Source: an uncultured Ruminococcus sp.
GTDB lineage: Bacteria > Bacillota > Clostridia > Oscillospirales > Acutalibacteraceae
Assembly: GCA_946414115.1 (NCBI GenBank)
Contig: CAMKNF010000058.1
Location: 1-10,480 of the forward strand
Direction of reading: 5' to 3'
DNA: 10,480 nucleotides
The notes beneath the pieces are model-generated. The model saw only the letters and a program-made list of their open reading frames with translations. It did no database searches and was not told the origin of the DNA. Position 1 is the first letter of the stretch; the number at the start of each line of letters is the position of its first letter. Positions 1 through 6,387 of this stretch are shown here, one piece after another. A program made the position numbers and the translations under genes.

Positions 1-1
1 A

Positions 2-85
2 AATGCATTTTTAAAAAACGAAGATACAAGCAAGGTGAGCGTGGATACGGCAAGAAAAATATTAGCGTTCGTTAATAACTATTAA
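2..85 (+). CDS. C-terminal end of an unidentified gene (5' end outside window)
   Basis: The frame starting at base 2 is open from the window edge and ends at TAA 83-85, giving 27 residues that finish in TARKILAFVNNY. The composition is protein-like (a K/E/D-rich stretch, then an amphipathic helix), whereas the other two frames give poor sequence. The ending recalls the last helix of some helix-turn-helix regulators, but this is too short to assign a family. It could also be chance read-through in AT-rich DNA. No terminator follows; the next 125 bases are AT-rich repeat. Confidence 0.35.
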   Translation, partial: NAFLKNEDTSKVSVDTARKILAFVNNY

Positions 86-123
86 ATATGAAATTTGCAG
101 AAAATTATAAGAAAAAGAATAAT

Positions 124-198
124 TTAGAAGAAAATTAGAAGAAATATGCGAATAATATTTAAAATTAGAAGAAAATTATTAAAACTATGCGAAAATCT
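124..198. repeat. Imperfect direct repeat, 41-bp period, AT-rich
   Basis: TTAGAAGAAAATTA occurs at 124 and again at 165, and TATGCGAA occurs at 145 and 186. Two units of about 33 bp are therefore offset by exactly 41 bp. A looser third copy of the AGAAAATTA block is at 99. The repeat lies directly upstream of the promoter of the AlbA_2/GHKL gene. It could be a pair of regulator-binding sites or simple low-complexity duplication; the sequence does not decide. Confidence 0.55.
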
Positions 199-210
199 TT
201 AGAAATTCTC

Positions 211-238
211 TTGAAAATTCTTATAAATTCAGTATAAT
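211..238 (+). promoter_or_regulatory. Sigma-A type promoter of the AlbA_2/GHKL gene
   Basis: TTGAAA (211-216) and TATAAT (233-238) are separated by 16 bp. The expected start of transcription is near 245, which is also where the ribosome binding site AGGAGG (245-250) begins. The leader would thus be only about 13 nt. The in-frame ATG at 237 lies inside the -10 box and so cannot be the translation start. Confidence 0.6.
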
Positions 239-257
239 GAAATCAGGAGGAATTTTT

Positions 258-1694
258 ATGCTCGAAAGCGAATTGATAAAATTAATTGAAGATATACAGC
301 TAAAAAAGACTGAAAGTAATTACATTGAAGTAAAATCGGCTCGGAACGGTTGCCCTAAAATTTTCGATACTCTGTCGTCATTTTCTAATCAGCAAAACGG
401 CGGAACTATCATTTTCGGTGTTGATGAAAATGATGATTACAATGTCTGCGGAGTTTATGACGCAGCCGATTTGCAGAAGAAAATAATGGAGCAAAGTCTG
501 CAAATGGAGCCTGTCGTTAGACCTCTGTGCACGGTTGCGGTAGTTGACGGAAAAACCGTGGTGAGTGCGGAAATTCAGGAAATGGATAATTTTCAGAAGC
601 CCTGTTTTTATAAAGGCGCAGGCAGATTAAGAGGCTCTTATGTGCGTGTTGCAGACGGCGACAGACTTATGACCGAGTACGAGGTTTACAGCTATGAAGC
701 GTTCAAGCAGGATATACACGACGAGCTCAGAACTAATGACAGAGCAGAAATGACTGACATAAATACCGACGAATATCAGCTATATCTTCTTGAATTGAAG
801 AAAAACAAGCCGCATCTTGCCAAGCTTGAAGAAAAAGAAATCAACCGCTTGCAGGGCTTTGTTGTTGACAATAAGCCTACCGTTGCCGCTCTGATGCTTT
901 TCTCGGTTTATCCGCAGGCTTACTTTCCGCAGCTCTGTATTACAGCCGTGTCCGTTCCGGGAAAAGAGATGAGTGCGACAGGAAGCGTCGGCGAGAGATT
1001 TATTGACAACAAGAGAATTGAAGGTTCGATAACGCAGATGCTCAACGACGCTTTAATTTTTGTCAGAAAAAATATGAAGGTGAAAACGATAATTGACTCT
1101 GAAACAGGAATGAGAAACGACAGGACGGAGTATCCCGTTATCGCAGTCAGAGAGCTTGTGCTCAATGCTCTTATTCACCGTGATTACAGCATACACACCG
1201 AGTCGGCACCGATTACTATTACGATGTATTCCGACAGAATGGAAATTGAAAATCCAGGTGGCTTGTACGGCAGAATGACTTTAGATAGTTTAGGCTTTGT
1301 TTCTGCCGACACCAGAAATCCGTATATAGCAGGCGCGCTTGAGATTATGGGCGAAACCGAGAACCGTTACAGCGGCATTCCGACTATAAGAAGTGCGATG
1401 AAAAATGCAGGACTGCCACAGCCTGTTTTTGTAAACAACCGAGGTGTATTCAAGGCTATACTTTACAATGAAATTGTAAGTGAAAAAGGAAACAGCGACA
1501 TTGAAAGTCGGATTCTCGATTTTTGCAGTGTGCCGAGAAGCCGCAAGGAGCTTGAGGAGAAATTCAAGGAAGAAATAACAATAGCCTACCTTATGAGCAA
1601 GCATATGAAACCCTTGATAGCCGAAAATAAAATTGCACTGACAAAGCCCGAATCACCAAAAAGTAAGGATCAGAAATACTTTACAATAAAATAA
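258..1694 (+). CDS. AlbA_2 / GHKL ATP-binding putative transcriptional regulator
   Basis: A 478-residue protein of the 'ATP-binding protein / predicted transcriptional regulator' group (COG2865-like). The N-terminal part (about 15-110) is a Schlafen-type AlbA_2 domain, seen as IEVKSA near residue 23 and NGGTIIFGVDE further on. A divergent GHKL ATPase (HATPase_c_4) follows in the second half: RELVLNALIHRDYS, with E299/N303 as the N-box and HRD at 307-309, then the IENPGG turn at 330-335. The last 60 or so residues look like a winged helix. The start at 258 is chosen because AGGAGG sits 7 nt upstream, while the upstream ATG falls in the -10 box. The AlbA_2 domain binds nucleic acid and the GHKL fold binds ATP; the target is unknown. 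These genes are common as accessory cargo, sometimes in defence loci. The gene appears intact, and its stop abuts a decayed surface-protein fragment with no terminator between them. Family call is firm; role is inferred. Confidence 0.85.
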   Translation: MLESELIKLIEDIQLKKTESNYIEVKSARNGCPKIFDTLSSFSNQQNGGTIIFGVDENDDYNVCGVYDAADLQKKIMEQSLQMEPVVRPLCTVAVVDGKTVVSAEIQEMDNFQKPCFYKGAGRLRGSYVRVADGDRLMTEYEVYSYEAFKQDIHDELRTNDRAEMTDINTDEYQLYLLELKKNKPHLAKLEEKEINRLQGFVVDNKPTVAALMLFSVYPQAYFPQLCITAVSVPGKEMSATGSVGERFIDNKRIEGSITQMLNDALIFVRKNMKVKTIIDSETGMRNDRTEYPVIAVRELVLNALIHRDYSIHTESAPITITMYSDRMEIENPGGLYGRMTLDSLGFVSADTRNPYIAGALEIMGETENRYSGIPTIRSAMKNAGLPQPVFVNNRGVFKAILYNEIVSEKGNSDIESRILDFCSVPRSRKELEEKFKEEITIAYLMSKHMKPLIAENKIALTKPESPKSKDQKYFTIK

Positions 1695-2003
1695 TTTTCA
1701 GTTTTATTCCTGATGAAACCAAGGATTACTGTTTCTATTCTGACTCAAGTATAGATTCCTATGTAACCCTTTACGATTCAAAAATGACACAAATTGGCAG
1801 TAATGACGATGGCGGAGACGGTTTTGCCGACATGTACAGAGCAGGGCTATGACCTACATAAATGTACCGTATGCGAAGAAGAATACACGGACAATTATGT
1901 AGATTCCCTCAATCAGGAACATCAGTATATGGCAAGGATAGTCCTGATAAAAATAGAAATCATAAGTACTGTAGATGAAGATGAATATCAGAATGTAACT
2001 TAG
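1695..2003 (+). pseudogene. Remnant of a secreted surface protein (frame-broken)
   Basis: Two fragments of typical gut-clostridial secreted proteins lie in different frames. The first, in the frame of base 1697, reads FSFIPDETKDYCFYS...SNDDGGDG and stops at 1850-1852. It resembles the beta-sandwich repeat '(Y)FTPDETGxYxFYSxGxxDTYGxLYDS...SNDDGGDG' of such proteins. The second, in the frame of base 1827, reads PTCTEQGYDLHKCTVC, then EEYTDNYVDSL. It matches the short two-CxxC repeat that often ends BspA-like leucine-rich-repeat proteins, and the frame runs to TAG 2001-2003. There is no signal peptide and no ribosome binding site. The TTG at 1794 opens the second frame but sits inside the first domain, so it is not a credible start. 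The left edge abuts the preceding stop codon, consistent with a deletion junction near 1690 and another near 1822. Not expected to be functional. Confidence 0.6.
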
Positions 2004-2038
2004 AAAGATTTTTTAATAATATTAATTCACTTTGTGTT

Positions 2039-2087
2039 ATTCCCGAAAACAAAAAAATATTTACTTTTCGGGAATAGATGCTATAAT
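2039..2087 (+). promoter_or_regulatory. Promoter of the AAA_14 ATPase with an overlapping perfect inverted repeat
   Basis: ATTCCCGAAAA (2039-2049) and its exact complement TTTTCGGGAAT (2065-2075) are 15 bp apart. A promoter overlays them: a weak -35 TTTACT (2060-2065), 16 bp, then -10 TATAAT (2082-2087). The right arm fills the -35/-10 spacer, as an operator would. No T-run follows on either strand, so a terminator is unlikely. Transcription should begin near 2094, leaving a leader of about 11 nt that contains only the ribosome binding site GAGGTG. Confidence 0.55.
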
Positions 2088-2104
2088 GTAAGTGAGGTGA
2101 TACT

Positions 2105-3313
2105 ATGAGTTTTCTAAAAAGAAACCGGTATTTAAATCAGTTAATCGAACTAAATAACACACCGGATATAAAAGTTATTACCGGAATCAGAAGAGCAGGT
2201 AAGTCTGTATTGATTGATGAATATGCTTCTTACCTTAGTGAAACCGAGGATAACCTTAATCTTGTAGTTATAAAACTACAGGATTTGGATTTTGAAGAAT
2301 TATTAGATTATCATAAACTAAATAAATATATTTTAGAACATCACATTGAAGGTAAACATAATGTGTTGATTATTGATGAAGTTCAGCTTTGCGAAAACTT
2401 TGAAAGAGTCATAAACAGTATTCATTCAAAAAGAATATATGATATTTATATTACAGGTTCAAATGCATTTTTGTTAAGCTCAGATTTAGCAACACTTTTT
2501 ACCGGAAGAACTATGGAAGTTAAGGTTTATCCTTTTTCGTTTGCAGAGTATTTAGAATACAATACTCCTGATAAAAATGTTAATGACGCATTTGATGATT
2601 ATGTCAGAATTGGCGGAATGTCAGGTTCATATGAATACACTTACGAAAAGCAAAAGTACGATTACATCAAAGATGTTTATGATACTATACTATTGAGAGA
2701 TTTGGTCGGCAAATATGGAATAAGGAATAAAACAGAGCTGTTGCAAATATCCGAGTTTATGATGGACAACATCTCCAATATTTCATCGCCGCAAAAGATT
2801 TGTGATACTCTCAATAATAACAATAGTGAAATCACCCGAAAAACTGTTGCCAAATATATTGAATACCTTGAAAGAGCTTTTTTGTTCTATGAGGCAAAAA
2901 GATATGATCTGAAAGGGAAAAAATATCTTGAGAATAATAAAAAGTATTATTTGTGTGATATAGGATTCAGATATGCTGTTAACGGTACTCGAAATATGGA
3001 TTTTGGCAGAGTATATGAAAACTTAGTATATCTTGAATTATTACGAAGAGGTTATACTGTTTATGTCGGCAAGCTGTATCAAAAAGAAATTGACTTTGTA
3101 GCGCAAAAACAAAATGAAAAGATATATATTCAGGTTAGCGATAATATAAGTGATGGAAATACTTTTAAAAGAGAATATACCCCTTTGCTTTCAATAAAAG
3201 ATGCCTATCCTAAAATGATTATAGCACGAACAAGACATGAGGAATATGATTATCAAGGAATAAAAGTTTGTGATTTAGCACATTGGCTGATAAACAGCAA
3301 AGCTCAAATCTGA
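2105..3313 (+). CDS. AAA_14 ATPase with C-terminal DUF4143
   Basis: A 402-residue protein, full length for the AAA_14/DUF4143 family. Walker A is GIRRAGKS (27-34), Walker B is LIIDE with D91/E92, and a sensor-like TGSN is at 117-120, followed by the family-typical FTGRTMEVKVYPFSFAEY segment. The C-terminal half is DUF4143: YLCDIGFRYAVNG, then a PD-(D/E)xK-like fold with EIDFVA (328-333) and YIQVS. The usual catalytic lysine of the nuclease motif is replaced by Q in that last strand, as in many members, so nuclease activity is doubtful. GAGGTG lies 5-6 nt before the ATG. The biological role of the family is not settled. The gene stands alone, with its own promoter and a possible operator. It ends 260 bases before the tRNA-fMet fragment and so may lie at the end of a different accessory element from the relaxase. 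Confidence 0.88.
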   Translation: MSFLKRNRYLNQLIELNNTPDIKVITGIRRAGKSVLIDEYASYLSETEDNLNLVVIKLQDLDFEELLDYHKLNKYILEHHIEGKHNVLIIDEVQLCENFERVINSIHSKRIYDIYITGSNAFLLSSDLATLFTGRTMEVKVYPFSFAEYLEYNTPDKNVNDAFDDYVRIGGMSGSYEYTYEKQKYDYIKDVYDTILLRDLVGKYGIRNKTELLQISEFMMDNISNISSPQKICDTLNNNNSEITRKTVAKYIEYLERAFLFYEAKRYDLKGKKYLENNKKYYLCDIGFRYAVNGTRNMDFGRVYENLVYLELLRRGYTVYVGKLYQKEIDFVAQKQNEKIYIQVSDNISDGNTFKREYTPLLSIKDAYPKMIIARTRHEEYDYQGIKVCDLAHWLINSKAQI

Positions 3314-3573
3314 TACACAGTAATCAAATATTAAAAATCAGACCATAGGTTGTTAATCAAAGAAATCAAAACCTTGCTGCACTCCCTGAAAATGAAAAAG
3401 TTTTAGTTTTTTGCTTGCCATTTATTTGCCATTTATTTGCCATTTATTTGCCATTTATTTTCACCGTAAATGGCAGGAATTTGCTTTGAATTACAAAGTG
3501 CAAGTACGCAGAAAGCCGCATAAAAACTGACTTATCGTCACTTGCAAAAATATATGAAATCTTAGATTTGGCA
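3314..3573. other. Non-coding stretch left of the tRNA fragment; possible gene tail
   Basis: No intact gene is visible. It holds the 11-bp tandem repeats described separately. In the frame from 3490, bases 3490-3573 read like the end of a helix-turn-helix protein (AESRIKTDLSSLAKIYEILD, compare 'SRIExG...SLxTLxKIxxAL' in XRE proteins). The frame has no start codon or ribosome binding site and runs straight into the tRNA sequence. If real, it is a fragment cut by the recombination that created the att junction at 3574. I rate this only as possible. Confidence 0.3.
3416..3475. repeat. Four tandem 11-bp repeats (TGCCATTTATT) plus an inverted copy
   Basis: TGCCATTTATT is repeated four times without interruption (3416-3426, 3427-3437, 3438-3448, 3449-3459). 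A reverse-complement partial copy, TAAATGGCA, is at 3467-3475. The last repeat and the inverted copy form a 9-bp stem with a 9-nt loop; any of the other three copies could pair instead. One repeat per helical turn, about 100-160 bp from an att core, fits arm-type binding sites of tyrosine recombinases. That function is inferred. An 11-mer slippage tract is the dull alternative. Confidence 0.7.
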
Positions 3574-3618
3574 CTCATAACCCGAAGGTCGTCGGTTCAA
3601 ATCCGGCTCCCGCAACCA
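3574..3618 (+). other. att site: 3' 45 nt of an initiator tRNA-fMet(CAU) gene
   Basis: The sequence runs CTCATAACCCGAAGG, then the T arm GTCGG-TTCAAAT-CCGGC, the 3' acceptor strand TCCCGCA, discriminator A and CCA. It matches the 3' half of bacterial initiator tRNA-fMet as known from E. coli, starting at the anticodon loop. The T stem pairs. The 5' partner of the anticodon stem (GGG), the D arm and the 5' acceptor strand are absent: the bases before 3574 are unrelated. This is the classic product of tyrosine-recombinase integration at the anticodon loop of a tRNA gene, where one end keeps only the 3' block. A terminator follows immediately. The intact tRNA and the second att copy are not in the window. 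An element border is therefore near 3574; which side the element lies on is not fixed by this site alone. Confidence 0.8.
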
Positions 3619-3621
3619 ATC

Positions 3622-3652
3622 AGACGGTTTTTCGAAACCGTCTTTATTTTTT
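3622..3652 (+). terminator. Rho-independent terminator after the tRNA fragment
   Basis: AGACGGTTT (3622-3630), tetraloop TTCG, AAACCGTCT (3635-3643), then TTATTTTTT. A perfect 9-bp stem with a T-run, placed 3 nt after CCA, as expected for the native terminator of the tRNA gene. Confidence 0.88.
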
Positions 3653-3901
3653 GCCTAATTTTCTTAAAATGCCTAAAAATGGCTTAAACACTGGCTAAAT
3701 TAATCTTGCCAAGATAAAATTAGATTAAGTTGAGTTAAGTTAAAAAAATGTAAATTACAGTCAAAATTACTGTCAATGCAGTCAAATTTGCTGTCAATTC
3801 ACAGGCTAAAAAATTTTATTTCACTCTTATTACACTCTAAAGCACACATAAGAAATTTTATCTTATATTTTCAGGTTTTAAATTATTCGAGGTGTTGAAA
3901 A
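3653..3901. other. AT-rich non-coding region with two 21-bp tandem repeats
   Basis: No gene is seen. Just after the terminator, short GCC/GGC boxes recur in AT-rich context (TTGCC, ATGCC, ATGGC, CTGGC, TTGCC between about 3651 and 3714), loosely like the TGCC repeats left of the att core. At 3757-3777 and 3778-3798 lies a 21-bp direct repeat. Each unit carries AGTCAA and TGTCAA (at 3759, 3771, 3780 and 3792), and each has outer CAG...CTG symmetry. Such short repeats between an att site and mobilization genes may bind an accessory or regulator protein. The ribosome binding site GAGGTG (3889-3894) of the next gene closes the region. Confidence 0.5.
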
Positions 3902-4123
3902 ATGTACGACTACGACAAAGAGCTTGAAAAAATTGCAAAGCGTGCTTCTGCTTTGCGAAAGCAAAAAGCAAACGCAATAAAGCGAGAAAATGAGCAGATA
4001 GGGAGAATTGCCAAAGAAGTATTCGGCGATGTTTTCCCTGATGAGCTTTGCGATGTAAAAGCATTTTTTGAAGTCCTTTCAAAAAATGCTGACAAGAACG
4101 AATGGAACGCTTTTCGTTCTTGA
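3902..4123 (+). CDS. Small charged helical protein next to the relaxase (possible mobilization accessory)
   Basis: 73 residues with GAGGTG 7 nt before the ATG. Residues 1-35 are a basic, K/E-rich helix likely to form a coiled coil (YDKELEKIAKRASALRKQKA), followed by a shorter region with IAKEVFGDVFPDEL. There is no membrane segment or signal peptide. Size, charge and position directly before the relaxase suit a relaxosome accessory of the MobC/TraD-like sort, but I see no diagnostic motif, so this role is inferred from context. Its stop codon (4121-4123) overlaps the first hairpin of the array below, so translation to the end would run through that structure. Confidence 0.65.
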   Translation: MYDYDKELEKIAKRASALRKQKANAIKRENEQIGRIAKEVFGDVFPDELCDVKAFFEVLSKNADKNEWNAFRS

Positions 4124-4263
4124 TTGCTCACAACTTGTTTGTGAGCGGTCGCATAAAATGAATTGCATTTTATGCGGAAAAGCCCCGCAGGGCACAATCA
4201 CATTTGACGCTTGTGTCAAATGTAGTATTGTGCTTACATTGACAGCTACGCTATCAATGTAAG
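4093..4263. repeat. Array of six back-to-back hairpins upstream of the relaxase (candidate oriT or single-strand origin)
   Basis: Consecutive inverted repeats fill 171 bases: (1) CAAGAACGAA 4093-4102 / 4113-4122; (2) GCTCACAA 4126-4133 / 4139-4146; (3) CGCATAAAATG 4150-4160 / 4166-4176; (4) GCCC 4182-4185 / GGGC 4190-4193; (5) GCACAAT 4192-4198 / 4227-4233 enclosing ACATTTGAC 4200-4208 / 4215-4223; (6) CTTACATTGA 4233-4242 / 4254-4263. All arms are exact complements. Hairpins 4 and 5 share 4192-4193, and 5 and 6 share 4233. None has a T-run, so they are not terminators. Immediate placement before a MobV relaxase suggests a transfer origin or a structure for priming single-stranded DNA. No known nic consensus is recognised. 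Confidence 0.75.
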
Positions 4264-4311
4264 GGGGCGGATAATCCATATTAATTTTAATATTGAAAGG
4301 TGGAATAGTTT

Positions 4312-5547
4312 ATGACAAAAGGCAGTTTTTGCATAAGCGCTACGCAAGATAGTATAGCACTAGAGCACGACAACAGGGATTATAATCCCCAAAATGCCGA
4401 TAAATCATTGCGTAGCAGGAATATAACAATAAAATCAACGGAAGATTATAAATCGGCGTACAATGATTTATTTCGTGATTCCGTTATTGCACATAACACA
4501 AAGCAAAAGCGAAATGACAGAAAGAAATCGTTTGATTATTATTCAGAGATAGAAAACGGCAAGGGAAAAGAAAAGCCGTTATACGAGTATGTAATACAAA
4601 TCGGAAATAGTGATGACCTCGGTGTAACCGATAAAGATTTTGACTATGACAAATGGGTTGACCTAAAGAAGAATTTTAAGTTTAAAACAGCTTCAAAATA
4701 TGTCAACGAACATCTGAACAAAGACCCAAGGCGTGAAGAACTCAAAAGAATACTTACTGATGTAATGTCGGGACTGGAAGAAAAATATCCTAAATTTCAT
4801 TTCTTCACAATTCAGGCACACGACGACGAACCGGGCGGTACTCTCCACTATCACATTGCATTTTCGCCAATAGCAGACGGATATATCAACGGAATGCCTG
4901 TACGTAATTCTTTAACAAAGGCACTTTCGCAAATGGGGTTTAAGACCGATAAAGAGGGATATGCAATTCAGAAATGGCAGAACGATTTGAAGAACTCGAT
5001 TGAAAATGCTATGGTGCAGGCTGGATATGAAAGACAGTATATGAATAACACCGAAAAACATCTGTCTGTATTTCAATTCAAGCTGAAAACGGAGAATGAA
5101 AAACTTTCATCTGAAAATTCTGCTCTTGAAAGTGATAATAAGCTATTGCAGGAAAAATACGAAAGTCTTTTATCCGAATCGCAATCCCTATTATCCGTTG
5201 TGAATATGGTTTCAAAGAGAAAGTCGGAAATTGAACAGCGAGAAGAAAAATTAAACGAGCGTGAACGCTCTCTTGATAAGCTTGAAAGCAAGCTGAAAGA
5301 TTTTGCAGACGAGCTAAACGAGAAAGAAGAAAATCTCAATAAACTAAAACATTCCCTTAATGCGCTTAAAGAGGAATTGCAGGAAAAACGGCACAAAACG
5401 AGCGGAAAACCGAGCAATCAGAACAGGCGTAATTTTCAGTCAAAACCGACTGTTGCTGATAAACCTAAATCGGGTAAAGCTGTTCGTAGAATTCCCGATA
5501 TAAGCAATATTGAGGGAAGTCAGAATGATTTTGAAATAGGATATTGA
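4312..5547 (+). CDS. MobV / Mob_Pre family relaxase
   Basis: A 411-residue plasmid-recombination (Mob/Pre) type relaxase, which nicks its origin and leads the strand during mobilization. Family motifs are visible: an HNxR-like HDNR at 19-22; the KQKRNDRKK and YEYVIQIGN segments that match MobV 'NxRQKR...YExVxQIG'; and the metal-binding motif HDDE (170-173) followed by HYH (179-181) in LHYHIAFSP. From about residue 245 to 370 there is a long E/K/L/S-rich coiled coil; the tail is basic and S/P/K-rich. AAAGGTGG lies 8 nt before the ATG. It follows the hairpin array and the small helical protein, and ends 3 nt before a strong terminator, closing the mobilization unit. Such elements use the type IV secretion machinery of a helper. 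The catalytic domain seems complete. No replication protein or integrase accompanies it here. Confidence 0.88.
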   Translation: MTKGSFCISATQDSIALEHDNRDYNPQNADKSLRSRNITIKSTEDYKSAYNDLFRDSVIAHNTKQKRNDRKKSFDYYSEIENGKGKEKPLYEYVIQIGNSDDLGVTDKDFDYDKWVDLKKNFKFKTASKYVNEHLNKDPRREELKRILTDVMSGLEEKYPKFHFFTIQAHDDEPGGTLHYHIAFSPIADGYINGMPVRNSLTKALSQMGFKTDKEGYAIQKWQNDLKNSIENAMVQAGYERQYMNNTEKHLSVFQFKLKTENEKLSSENSALESDNKLLQEKYESLLSESQSLLSVVNMVSKRKSEIEQREEKLNERERSLDKLESKLKDFADELNEKEENLNKLKHSLNALKEELQEKRHKTSGKPSNQNRRNFQSKPTVADKPKSGKAVRRIPDISNIEGSQNDFEIGY

Positions 5548-5550
5548 AAG

Positions 5551-5592
5551 CAGGCTGTCGTAAATTGAAGTTACGGCAGCCTGTTTTTTATT
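5551..5592 (+). terminator. Rho-independent terminator of the relaxase gene
   Basis: CAGGCTGTCGTAA (5551-5563) pairs with TTACGGCAGCCTG (5571-5583) through 13 positions with one G-U pair and a 7-nt loop, followed by TTTTTTATT. It also separates the relaxase from the convergent ATPase/TOPRIM operon. There is no T-run on the opposite side, so it is directional. Confidence 0.9.
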
Positions 5593-5646
5593 AATATATT
5601 AAGTTTTAAAATCTAAAGATTAACCTATGGATATAGTATTATGTAC

Positions 5647-6387
5647 CTATGCAGAAGTATTTTTATTGGACATATTTTTATTTGTGTTATTTTTTGATTT
5701 ATCGCTAAACAGCAAATTAAAATTAGTAAATCTTTTTAGAGAGTTGGAATCAGCCTTAATAAATTCCCATGACTCGTTGTAATTGCTGTTTATGGAATAA
5801 TTTCCTTCAGAAAAGAATTGGATAAAACCATCCGTATCATTCTCATATTTCTTTGCAAAATTGATAGCTTTATCGACTTTTTCATTATCGTTAAGATTGC
5901 TATTATCATGCAAAACATGGTCCATATTTGAAGAAAAGAAGTACACGCTGTATGGTATAGTTTTCCAAACATATGGCAATTTTATAAGTATATTTAAAAT
6001 TGCTGCTTTTTCCTTGTTTCGCTCAATAATATCTTGAACATTTTTGCATTTTATAGTATCAGAGCCATAGTATACTTTATCAACTTCATCAAAAACTACC
6101 TTGCTGTCATCAATAAATACTCCGTCTGTATCTACTAATTGTACAACTTCAAAAAAATCGCTTGGTTTAACTCCGGAGGAGGAAAAATAGTTTTTTATTT
6201 GTTCTACAATTTTCTTTTTAATATTCTGTGGTGTAGTTGAATTGTCAGAAGTTATGTCACCATCTGCCACATGAACAGAAACTTGATTTAAATCAAATAT
6301 TTTTTCGAGAGCATTATAAATAGCTGCACTGTCTGCTGCTCCTTCTACAATAAAAAATAAAATTTTCTTACGACTCAACTGAATCAC
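5647..6387 (-). CDS. TOPRIM-like protein, partner of the upstream ATPase (putative defence effector)
   Basis: About 246 residues. The N-terminus reads KKILFFIVEGAADSAAI, with E15 in the position of the TOPRIM glutamate, then VADGDITSD (40-48) and LVDTDGVF with D86/D88, the TOPRIM DxD. This is the layout of small TOPRIM-type proteins that follow an OLD-like ATPase. The rest is unfamiliar; the tail is N/K/S-rich and low-complexity. Start: the longer frame to 6471 lies within the ATPase gene and is only its shadow, so I take GTG 6387, or TTG 6378 with a better-spaced GGTG before it. Either overlaps the end of the ATPase (stop at 6368), implying translational coupling. TOPRIM folds in OLD, Gabija GajA and PARIS AriB cut DNA or RNA when triggered. 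By analogy this could be the nuclease and the ATPase the sensor. That role is inferred. Confidence 0.72.
   Translation of the reverse strand: MIQLSRKKILFFIVEGAADSAAIYNALEKIFDLNQVSVHVADGDITSDNSTTPQNIKKKIVEQIKNYFSSSGVKPSDFFEVVQLVDTDGVFIDDSKVVFDEVDKVYYGSDTIKCKNVQDIIERNKEKAAILNILIKLPYVWKTIPYSVYFFSSNMDHVLHDNSNLNDNEKVDKAINFAKKYENDTDGFIQFFSEGNYSINSNYNESWEFIKADSNSLKRFTNFNLLFSDKSKNNTNKNMSNKNTSA

Noticed and set aside
237..257. Start of the AlbA_2/GHKL protein at ATG 237
   Set aside because: That ATG is part of the TATAAT -10 box; AGGAGG at 245-250 serves ATG 258.
2039..2075. Rho-independent terminator for the surface-protein remnant
   Set aside because: The 11-bp arms are separated by 15 nt and no T-run follows on either strand; the overlap with promoter boxes favours an operator.
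3416..3459. CRISPR array
   Set aside because: The repeat unit is only 11 bp and there are no spacers.
3574..3618. Complete tRNA gene
   Set aside because: No D arm, no 5' acceptor strand, and no GGG partner for the anticodon stem within 90 bases upstream.
4068..4262. Plus-strand open frame of 64 codons across the hairpin array
   Set aside because: It starts inside the small helical gene, has no ribosome binding site and consists almost wholly of inverted-repeat sequence.
5073..5417. Minus-strand open frame of 114 codons
   Set aside because: It is the antisense of the relaxase coiled coil (serine/phenylalanine-rich mirror of E/K/L codons), with no ribosome binding site.
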